Assembly: GCA_021812825.1 (NCBI GenBank)
Contig: JAKAMO010000036.1
Span: forward strand, 1 to 23,107
Direction: 5' to 3'
DNA from: a bacterium
GTDB lineage: Bacteria > Elusimicrobiota > Elusimicrobia > Elusimicrobiales > UBA9959
Length of the DNA stretch: 23,107 nucleotides
In this document: positions 10,192 to 16,529 of the stretch, in pieces
Layout: each line of letters opens with the position of its first letter
How positions within the stretch are numbered: the stretch's first letter is position 1
The notes under the pieces: generated by a model
What the model was told of the DNA's origin: nothing
The model's input: the letters and a program-made list of their open reading frames with translations, nothing else
Databases searched by the model: none
Translations under genes and position numbers: made by a program

Positions 10192-12138
10192 CTACAGCTT
10201 CCGTTCTTTGCCTTCCCAATCCATGAAGTGGACGCCGTCCATCGCTGAAATGATGATCCCGTCGCGCGTCGGCTGCAGCGTGCTGCGCCAGAACCTATCG
10301 CGCACGCTTTCAGGCAGCTCCCAGGCCGAATAGGGGCCGTTCGGGTCGTCGCCGGTCCTCACCAGATAAGAGTTGCCTATCGTGAACCAGAGCGCGCCGT
10401 TCTCCTCCCTGACCAGCGAGATGTCGCCTCCGTCGGTCGTGAGGCCCCTCAGTACATTGTCGATGGTGAACGACTCGATGGACCTCCCGCCGCGGGTAAG
10501 GATATTGAACTGCGGAGAGTCGAATTCCTTCTTCGACACGCCGTCAGTGCTTATGACCGTCAGAGTTATGCGCGATTTCCTGTTGTAGCCCCAGAGGGTC
10601 CCGTCCGGGGCCGCCCACAGGTTGGCGCCCAGCCTGAAGTAGTCGTTCCAGAGCTTGCGGGCCTTGCCGCCGGGAGGGCAGATATAGGTCACTTCCTTCT
10701 TCCCTTCCCGCGCGGGGACTATGTAGTTGATGCCGTCCTTGAGCTTCACCCCTATGAGCGGGGACTTGGGTCCCAGGGCGCCGGGGACCGTCCACGTCCG
10801 GCTTCCGGCTGTAACGGTTTTCCTGTCCACGGAGAGTACGGCTACGCCAGGGGCTCCGGCCAGGCTGCTCCGCAGGAAAGCGTCCATCAGGGCTTCCGGT
10901 CCTGTGCCGGTCAGCCACGGTTTCGCGGCCTCCCGGGCCGCGGTCGCGAGGCTCTCCCACTTCACCGGGGCGTCCCCGGAAGGGAGCTGCGCGTAATAGA
11001 AGCCGTCCTTGCGGCGCTCCGCAATTCCCGGGACCTTCCCGCGCACGAAGTCCGCCCTCCATGAATCCGGCAGGACCGCACGCAGCTTAAGGCCGGCCGC
11101 GGCGCTGCCCTTCATCAGCACGCCCGGCTTGTCGTAGCGATCGCAGTATACCCAGACGTCCCCGTCGGGCGCGGACATGGTCTGGCCGCGCACGAAGGCC
11201 GGCACAGGGAAGAAGTAATTCGGCAGCCCCCCGGCCGAGTCGTCCGGGAAGACGACGGCGCGGCGGCCTTCTTCGTCGATAAGGAAGACCTCTCCTGTGA
11301 AAGGCTTCTGCACAAGCATGACGTCCGAAGTTCCCGCGGGCTCGCGGAATGAAAGGCTCAGCGGATATACCGGCCAGGTCACGTCGGCGGCTTTATGGTT
11401 CAGGACGGCAAGCCCGACGAAGGGGGGGATGGCCGGCGCGACGAGCAGCAGGGAGGCCAGCAATACTTTGGCGGCCGCCCGGGCTTCCCGCCGCGCGTAG
11501 GCGCGGCAGAGCAGGCGGAGCGCGAAGAGGGCCCCTGCCAGAGCGAGCGCGCCCGTGAGGGTATTCAGCAGGGCCAGCGGGATGAGCTTGAGCATCAGCT
11601 GCTGGAACAGGGCCGCAGACAGCAGCGGGACGGCCGTGAGGCCGAGCAGGGCGGCCGCCGCCAGGCCGCCGGCTACCGCGTTGCGGAAGGCGTAGGAGAG
11701 GGTAAAGCCGTACAGCGCGAGGAATGCGGCGTAGAAGACGTAATGGCGCGCCACGTGCGTGTTCACGAAGGTCAGGCGGTCGAAGGGCAGCGAGAAGCCC
11801 ATCAGGGCGTAGACGACCGCTATGAGCAGCGCGGCCTGGGCCAGCGCGGCGGCCAGCGCGGAGAACACCTGCCTGTACTGGCTTTCGGGCAGAGGCTGCT
11901 CGGCCGCCCGCGCCCCGTCGGAGGCGGCGTCCGAGCCGGCGGTCCCGGCCAGCGTCATTATCGCCAGCGGGAGTCCCGCCAGCGCCCAGAAGAGCATAGC
12001 GAGATTCACGGCTTCCGGCCCCGTCATGCTCCGGGGATGGAACAGCATCGCCGCCGGAACGGAGAGGAGCACCGCGCCGAGCATGACGAGGAAGGTCAGA
12101 CGGCTTTTCCTGAATTGAAGCGTAAGCATGTTCTTCAT
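10192..12138 (-). CDS. ABC transporter permease with large C-terminal propeller-like domain
   Basis: A 648-residue protein in two parts. Residues 1 to about 245 hold six or so hydrophobic segments, consistent with an ABC-2/YtrC-type permease; the first is FLVMLGAVLLSVPAAMLF. A further segment near 225-250 (VLLASLLLVAPAIPPFVGLAVL) leads into about 390 mostly polar residues. This tail contains recurring units such as APDGDVWVYCDR, APDGTLWGYNRK, ENGALWFTIGN and RDGIIISAMDG, which resemble the blades of regulator-type beta-propellers (dGxlW). The start ATG at 12138 is preceded by AGGGGA and lies 10 nt after the ATPase stop; longer frames overlap the ATPase. The substrate is unknown. The tail most likely faces outward and senses or binds a ligand, which is inference. 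Confidence 0.8.
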   Translation of the reverse strand: MKNMLTLQFRKSRLTFLVMLGAVLLSVPAAMLFHPRSMTGPEAVNLAMLFWALAGLPLAIMTLAGTAGSDAASDGARAAEQPLPESQYRQVFSALAAALAQAALLIAVVYALMGFSLPFDRLTFVNTHVARHYVFYAAFLALYGFTLSYAFRNAVAGGLAAAALLGLTAVPLLSAALFQQLMLKLIPLALLNTLTGALALAGALFALRLLCRAYARREARAAAKVLLASLLLVAPAIPPFVGLAVLNHKAADVTWPVYPLSLSFREPAGTSDVMLVQKPFTGEVFLIDEEGRRAVVFPDDSAGGLPNYFFPVPAFVRGQTMSAPDGDVWVYCDRYDKPGVLMKGSAAAGLKLRAVLPDSWRADFVRGKVPGIAERRKDGFYYAQLPSGDAPVKWESLATAAREAAKPWLTGTGPEALMDAFLRSSLAGAPGVAVLSVDRKTVTAGSRTWTVPGALGPKSPLIGVKLKDGINYIVPAREGKKEVTYICPPGGKARKLWNDYFRLGANLWAAPDGTLWGYNRKSRITLTVISTDGVSKKEFDSPQFNILTRGGRSIESFTIDNVLRGLTTDGGDISLVREENGALWFTIGNSYLVRTGDDPNGPYSAWELPESVRDRFWRSTLQPTRDGIIISAMDGVHFMDWEGKERKL

Positions 12139-12148
12139 AAAGTTTCCC

Positions 12149-13015
12149 CTATTCTCCGAGCAGTACCTTGAAGGTCTCTTCCAGCGGCATGGGGGAAATA
12201 TCGGCCCCCGCGAATGACTTCTCCAGTTTGAGCTTCTCCAGCGTCCCGCGCCCGAGGACGGCGAACTCACGCACGGCCCCGGCCGAGCGCAGCGGTATCA
12301 GGCCGTCCAGCTCCGGCGCTCGGCCTTCCAGCCTGACGCCGGCCTTGAAGACCTCGCCGGTGAGGAACTCGGCGCTGTGCTGCGCGCTTATGACGCCGTT
12401 GCCGAGCACGCAGACCCTGTCGAGTATGCCGCCCATCTCCCCCATGCGGTGGTTGGAGACTATTATGGTTTTGCCTCCGTCCGCCAGCTCGTGGATCAGG
12501 CCGTTGAGTATGTGGTCCCTGACCAGGTAGTCCAGGCCGGAAGTGGGCTCGTCGAGGAGCAGCAGTTCCGGGTTATGGGCCACGGCCGTTATCCAGGCGA
12601 GCTTGGCGAGGTTGCCCTTGCTGAGAGCGGCTACTTTCGCCGTGCCGTCCAGCTCCAGTTTTTTACAGAGTTCCACGGCCTTCTGCATGTCCCAGCGCGT
12701 AAAGAAGCCGGCGCGGAAATCCAGGACTTCCTTCACCGTCATGAACTGATGGAAAGCGGGTTTTTCCGGGACATAGCCGATAAGCCCGCGCAGCCTGCCG
12801 CTCCCGTCCGGGCCGGACCCCAGTATCTCCACGCTGCCGGAATCCATCGCCGTAAGGTCCATAAGTATATTGAAGAGGGTGGTCTTGCCGGAGCCGTTGC
12901 GCCCCAGTATGCCCACCACTTCTCCTTTGGAGGCGGAAAGGTCCAGCCCTTTCAGCACCTGTTTCCGTCCGAAAGCCTTCCTCAGGTCTTTTGCGGTCAG
13001 GATGTCGGGGTTCAT
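12149..13015 (-). CDS. ABC transporter ATP-binding protein (YtrB/BcrA-like)
   Basis: A 288-residue ABC ATPase that powers the adjacent permease. Walker A is GRNGSGKTT (residues 38-46), Walker B with the catalytic Glu is LLLLDEPTSGLD (151-162), and the switch histidine is His189 in SNHRMGE. Two motifs deviate from the textbook form. The signature is LSKGN (131-135) rather than LSGGQ, and the Q-loop position reads YVPEKP, with Glu in place of Gln. Both are tolerated in the GntR-linked antibiotic and cell-envelope exporters of the YtrB/BcrA type. The last 70 residues are a small regulatory tail. The ATG overlaps the repressor stop by four bases. It probably forms a homodimer with two copies of the permease. 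Confidence 0.93.
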   Translation of the reverse strand: MNPDILTAKDLRKAFGRKQVLKGLDLSASKGEVVGILGRNGSGKTTLFNILMDLTAMDSGSVEILGSGPDGSGRLRGLIGYVPEKPAFHQFMTVKEVLDFRAGFFTRWDMQKAVELCKKLELDGTAKVAALSKGNLAKLAWITAVAHNPELLLLDEPTSGLDYLVRDHILNGLIHELADGGKTIIVSNHRMGEMGGILDRVCVLGNGVISAQHSAEFLTGEVFKAGVRLEGRAPELDGLIPLRSAGAVREFAVLGRGTLEKLKLEKSFAGADISPMPLEETFKVLLGE

Positions 13016-13383
13016 ATAAGTTTCCTCTTTATCGAAGAGATCATCTTCTCTATCTCGCTCCAGGAAAAACCGCTCTGCATGGCGCCTTTCAATGCCGCTT
13101 CCAGGGTTTCAAGTACCTTCCTGTCGGTATCCTCCGCCAGCTTTGCCGCGCGGGGGGAAATTACGTTCTCCTGTCCGCGCAGGCTCTCGAAGAAGCCCTC
13201 GGCGGTCAGCTCCCGGTAGGCGCGCGCCACGGTGTTCGGATTGACCTTCAGGTCCGAGGCCATTTTCCGTATGGACGGCGCCGCGTCGCCCGGTTTAAGG
13301 AGGCCTTTCTTGACGAGTCCCTTCAATCCCAGCTTTATCTGGTCGTAGATGGGGACCTGCGAGGTTTGATTTATCGTTATCAT
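13012..13383 (-). CDS. GntR-family transcriptional regulator, YtrA subfamily
   Basis: A 123-residue regulator with an N-terminal winged helix-turn-helix (about residues 10-75) and a short helical C-terminus. The diagnostic blocks are PIYDQIKLGLKGLVKKGLLKPGD and SIRKMASDLKVNPNTVARAYRELTAEG. The missing long effector domain places it in the YtrA group, whose members typically repress their own ABC transporter operon and respond to antibiotics or envelope stress. It is the first gene of a three-gene operon with the ATPase (4-nt overlap) and permease. A consensus-like promoter and an 18-bp inverted repeat lie just upstream, which fits autoregulation. Only a weak GGTGG ribosome binding site precedes the ATG. 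Confidence 0.93.
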   Translation of the reverse strand: MITINQTSQVPIYDQIKLGLKGLVKKGLLKPGDAAPSIRKMASDLKVNPNTVARAYRELTAEGFFESLRGQENVISPRAAKLAEDTDRKVLETLEAALKGAMQSGFSWSEIEKMISSIKRKLI

Positions 13384-13387
13384 AACT

Positions 13388-13405
13388 GTACCACCATGCT
13401 AGTAC
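13388..13405. promoter_or_regulatory. Candidate operator for the GntR/YtrA regulator
   Basis: On the minus strand GTACTA-6 nt-TGGTAC forms an inverted repeat with one mismatch between its half-sites. It begins about seven bases beyond the -10 box, so it covers the expected transcription start and the 5' leader of the regulator gene. A bound repressor would block initiation or clearance. This is inferred from position and symmetry only. Confidence 0.5.
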
Positions 13406-13411
13406 ACTAAT

Positions 13412-13440
13412 AGTCTAGCAGGGTCCATTGCGATTGTCAA
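13412..13440 (-). promoter_or_regulatory. Sigma-70-type promoter of the gntR-ABC operon
   Basis: On the minus strand a perfect -35 TTGACA (13435-13440) is separated by exactly 17 bases from TAGACT (13412-13417), which matches the -10 consensus at four of six positions. Transcription would begin near 13405, giving a leader of only about 22 bases before the ATG. Confidence 0.75.
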
Positions 13441-13558
13441 GACCAAAAATGAGAAAGCCAGAAGGATGTGCGAGGATGGGGACGTCCCTTCCGTGTCCCG
13501 TCTGAAAGGCCCGATCTGGCGGACCTTCCGTTTTTCTGCTGCGGTGGGGCGGGAAGCC
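13441..13558. other. Intergenic stretch with REP-like palindromes downstream of the C11 protease
   Basis: This non-coding stretch lies between the C11 protease stop and the regulator promoter. It holds the palindrome GGGACGTCCC (13479-13488) followed by GTGTCCC (13493-13499). A second hairpin pairs GAAAGGCCCG (13504-13513) with CGGACCTTCC (13520-13529). Read on the minus strand, that stem pairs fully with two G-U pairs but lacks a U tract. It may act as a weak terminator for the protease gene. Confidence 0.45.
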
Positions 13559-14872
13559 TTACGGCTTGTTCATCCAGACAGAGAGCTCGTCCCACTTGGA
13601 GACCTTCGCCCAGGCCAGGTCCTGATAGCCGGGTCCAGAAGTGTCGGGGGGAAAGTAGGCGGCAATGCCTCGGATCTGGGCGTAGTTGCGTGGGCCGGAC
13701 GGGGTGCCGCCCGGGTCATTATTCGCGCGGCTGTATATGACCAACTCGCCGGTAATATAGCTCATCAGCGACTGTGCAGCGTTCTTAACGGCGACGCTCT
13801 TGGTTCCGTCCGCTACGAGGGCGGCGAAGTGGTGGAGGTCCCTGTTGTAGGTAAGGTTGAACCTGGTGGCCTTGGTGCGGGAGTCCTTCGCCAGGGCTTT
13901 CTCACCTGAGGCCATCAGCGTCTCGGCGAAAGCGTTGGTAAGCGCCGGCAGTTTGGCCAGGGCGGAGGCGCGCACGACGCTCTGCGTGGAGCCGCGCTTC
14001 TTCTTCTTGTAATGATCGGAGAAAACGTCAATGGCGCCCCTGGTCAGTTCTTCGCCTCCCATCGCCGGCTTTTTTGCTACGAAAGCCAGGAACTCGTCGT
14101 AGGTCTGCCCGTCGCCCGGCTCTATCTCCTCCGAGCCGAGGATGTAGTCCACCCCATCGCGGATCTCGTAATCCACCTCAGCCATCTGCATCAGGCAGGC
14201 GTCGGAACCGAGAACGTCCAGATGCCCTATCTCGTCCAGCATCAGCTTCAGCTGCGGGGTGTTGATGTGGTTGCCGCTGACCTCGTCATAGGAGATGCCT
14301 TTTTCCGGAGCCCGGGAGCGGTCCCAGCCGGAACCGTGGTTCCAAAGGATAAGCATGTACTTCCTGGCGGGATAGTTGCTCTTGCCCCATTTCACAAAAT
14401 CGACCACGCTCTTGTAGTCGCCCATGTCGACGTTGCCGAGGTCGGCCAGTACCGGGGAGGCCAGCTTATTGGCGTTGCGGTCCCTGACGATGCGGTAGCG
14501 GCGCACCCCTTTCCAGTCGCCGTCGGTGTTGTCGTAGGCTGGGCCGCGGCCGGCCTCGACCAGGACGTTCATTTTGGGAGTGGAGCCGGTCCGTTCCATC
14601 TCGTTCATGTCTTTGATGAGGAATCTTTCCAGGTCGTTCTTGCCGTTGCCGAAGACCATGATGGTCCACTCTGCCGGGCCGCCGGCGGACTGGCCGCCGC
14701 CGTTGCCGAAAAAGCCTTTATCCTTCGCCGTGGAGGCAGCAGGCACCTCGATGCCTGAAAGACGCGCACTGAGGGAGCCGAGGTTGTCGCTGTTAAGGGT
14801 GAAATCGTCCGCTGAAACTGCGGAAACCGAGAGTATGCCGGAAAATACCGCGCACAAGGCCCGTCCTATCAT
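13559..14872 (-). CDS. Secreted C11 (clostripain-family) cysteine peptidase
   Basis: A 437-residue exported protease of family C11, which cleaves after basic residues in known members. An N-terminal signal peptide (MIGRALCAVFSGILSVSAVSA, likely cut after Ala21) sends it out of the cytoplasm, and no lipobox cysteine follows. The catalytic His179 is in LWNHGSGWD and Cys226 in GSDACLMQMAE, with the usual spacing. Before these comes WTIMVFGNGKNDLE, the first strand typical of the family, and after them ILGSEEIEPGDG. A Gly-rich low-complexity patch at residues 55-66 may be a linker. The ATG at 14872 has GGAGGA six bases upstream. It stands alone, with non-coding DNA on both sides. Its target is unknown. 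Confidence 0.9.
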   Translation of the reverse strand: MIGRALCAVFSGILSVSAVSADDFTLNSDNLGSLSARLSGIEVPAASTAKDKGFFGNGGGQSAGGPAEWTIMVFGNGKNDLERFLIKDMNEMERTGSTPKMNVLVEAGRGPAYDNTDGDWKGVRRYRIVRDRNANKLASPVLADLGNVDMGDYKSVVDFVKWGKSNYPARKYMLILWNHGSGWDRSRAPEKGISYDEVSGNHINTPQLKLMLDEIGHLDVLGSDACLMQMAEVDYEIRDGVDYILGSEEIEPGDGQTYDEFLAFVAKKPAMGGEELTRGAIDVFSDHYKKKKRGSTQSVVRASALAKLPALTNAFAETLMASGEKALAKDSRTKATRFNLTYNRDLHHFAALVADGTKSVAVKNAAQSLMSYITGELVIYSRANNDPGGTPSGPRNYAQIRGIAAYFPPDTSGPGYQDLAWAKVSKWDELSVWMNKP

Positions 14873-15185
14873 GTTGTCCTCCGTAAGATGCCTGTAAATC
14901 CGGACGGTGCCTTGCTGGGGAGCAGGCGGCCTTCAGCGGTATACATTGCTATCTCCATAGTCTGTAGTTGTCTATCCAGAAATTATGGCAGAAAAGGCAG
15001 TCTGGCGCATCGGACCAATGGCCCTGATCCAGGAGAAAAAGGACCTACTAGGCGCCGGGCCCCTTCCTGCAGTGCCTCCTTAACCGCTGAGATAGCTATG
15101 GCCGCGGGGAAAAAGGGGACACCCTGCCTATCTCATGACGATAGGCAGGGTGTCCCCGGATTTAGGATCTGCTTTGCCGGATCCG
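14873..15185. other. 313-nt non-coding gap with weak promoter and terminator hairpin
   Basis: This region separates the C11 protease start from the SsnA-type gene stop; both genes are on the minus strand. Upstream of the protease I see TAGACA (14969-14974) and TAGCAA (14946-14951) 17 bases apart, a weak sigma-70-like promoter for the minus strand. The end next to the amidohydrolase carries a perfect hairpin (15115-15157). In between, GCTATCTC near 14948 and GAGATAGC near 15090 form a distant imperfect inverted repeat. No RNA gene or convincing protein is seen. Confidence 0.5.
15115..15157 (-). terminator. Perfect 18-bp stem hairpin; terminator of the reductase-SsnA operon, REP-like
   Basis: GGGGACACCCTGCCTATC (15115-15132) is followed by a seven-base loop and by its exact reverse complement at 15140-15157. 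On the minus strand the stem is followed by TTTTT (complement of 15110-15114). It starts 28 nt past the SsnA gene stop, so it can act as an intrinsic terminator for that operon. The very long perfect stem with GGGGAC/GTCCCC ends also looks like a dispersed palindromic (REP-type) element. Confidence 0.75.
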
Positions 15186-16523
15186 CTAGAACCTGGCCCA
15201 GAGCTTCCTGGCCAGCTCGCAGGACTTGAGGGAGATTTCCTCCTCGTCGAGGTCCAGCTTCAGCTTCTTGCCCTCCATCAGCACGCGGCCGCCGCAGATC
15301 GTGGTGTCCACCACGCTCTGGCTTATGCCGAAGATAAGATGGCCGGCGAAGTTGGCGGCGTCCATGGGCGTAGGGGGGATATAGTCGATTATCGCCAGGT
15401 CGGCGGCGAAGCCGGCCTTGAGCTCGCCGAGGTCCTTGAAGTAGCGGTTGGCTATCCTGGCGTTGTTCAGCAGCAGGGCGTTGGCGGTCTCCATGAAGCC
15501 GCAGGCCGGGTCGCGCTTGAGATGCTGCATCCAGAGGCCGCAGCGCACCTCCTCCAGCATGTTCACGGTCATGGCGTCGGTGCCCAGGCCCACGAGGATG
15601 CCCTCGTCGGACATCGACGTGATGTCGGCGATGCCTACCGCGTTGTTGGCGTTCGACTGCGGATTGTGGACAACGGCGGTGCCGGTCTCCTTAAGTATCT
15701 CCACTTCCTTCTCGTTGACGTGGACGCAGTGGGCCGCTATGGACTTGCGGCCGAGTATGCCGAAGTCGCGCAGGCGCTCCACCACGCGCATCTTGTGATG
15801 GGATTCGCACTGGAGCTGGTCGGAGGTGGACTCGGCCGTGTGGATATGGAAGCCGACGCCCATCTTGTGACCGCGGTAGGCGGCTTCCTCCAGCGTCTCG
15901 TCGCCTATGGTGAACGAGGCATGCAGGCCGAACAGGGCCTTCACCTGGTTGTCGTTGCGGGCGTTGCAGGCGGCTATGAACGAGGAGTTCTCGTCCAGGC
16001 CCTCCTTCGCCTTCTCCTTGCCGTCGCGGTCGGAGACCTCGTAGCAGAGGCTGGCGCGCAGGCCGGTCTCCCTGACGGCCTTCTCGACGGAGGCGAGCGA
16101 GCCGGTTATCGCGAAGGGGCTGGCGTGATGGTCTATTATCGTCGTGGTCCCCTTGCGTATCGCGTTGATCAGCGGGATGACCGCGCTGTAGTAAGAGTCG
16201 TCGTTGGTGAGCTTCTTGTCGAGCCGCCACCACAGGTTGTTGAGTATCTCCACGAAGTTCTTCGACGGGTCAGCCTTGCCGAGGCCGCGCGCGAACGTGC
16301 TGTAAAAGTGCATGTGCGCGTTGATGAAGCCCGGCATCACCAGCTTGCCGGAGGCGTCGATCACCTTGGAATATTTGCCGCGGAAGCTCTTCTGCGGGGC
16401 GATCTTCTTTATCAGGCCGTCCTCGATCAGCAGGGCGTGGCCGTACAGGACCTTGTTCTTCTCGCCCAGCGTGGCGATGATGCCGTTCTTTATAAGGATG
16501 GTTTTTGCGGTGTTCTTCTTCAT
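15186..16523 (-). CDS. ssnA: SsnA-type COG0402 amidohydrolase (aminohydrolase)
   Basis: A 445-residue metal-dependent amidohydrolase resembling SsnA, which in E. coli sits with ygfK in the anaerobic purine-breakdown cluster. The metal and catalytic residues are complete: MPGFINAHMH (His70, His72), FHIHTAES (His226, His228, Glu231), AAHCVHVNE (His265, His268) and GLGTDAMTVN (Asp316). This set points to hydrolytic deamination or ring opening of a nitrogen heterocycle. ATG 16523 lies six bases after the reductase stop with an AGGA ribosome binding site, so the two genes are one operon. A strong hairpin follows the stop. SsnA is my best guess for the subfamily. A related cytosine or guanine deaminase-like enzyme is possible, but it lacks the features of HutF. 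Confidence 0.83.
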   Translation of the reverse strand: MKKNTAKTILIKNGIIATLGEKNKVLYGHALLIEDGLIKKIAPQKSFRGKYSKVIDASGKLVMPGFINAHMHFYSTFARGLGKADPSKNFVEILNNLWWRLDKKLTNDDSYYSAVIPLINAIRKGTTTIIDHHASPFAITGSLASVEKAVRETGLRASLCYEVSDRDGKEKAKEGLDENSSFIAACNARNDNQVKALFGLHASFTIGDETLEEAAYRGHKMGVGFHIHTAESTSDQLQCESHHKMRVVERLRDFGILGRKSIAAHCVHVNEKEVEILKETGTAVVHNPQSNANNAVGIADITSMSDEGILVGLGTDAMTVNMLEEVRCGLWMQHLKRDPACGFMETANALLLNNARIANRYFKDLGELKAGFAADLAIIDYIPPTPMDAANFAGHLIFGISQSVVDTTICGGRVLMEGKKLKLDLDEEEISLKSCELARKLWARF

Positions 16524-16529
16524 GATGTC

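Noticed and set aside
13504..13529. A plus-strand intrinsic terminator (hairpin followed by TTTTT)
   Set aside because: On the plus strand the stem has two mismatches, and no plus-strand gene ends nearby; it is noted only as part of the intergenic stretch.
14985..15083. A 32-codon plus-strand reading frame (starts MAEKAVWRIG)
   Set aside because: There is no good ribosome binding site or promoter and no recognisable similarity. It lies between two minus-strand genes, so it is left out, although a small peptide cannot be excluded.
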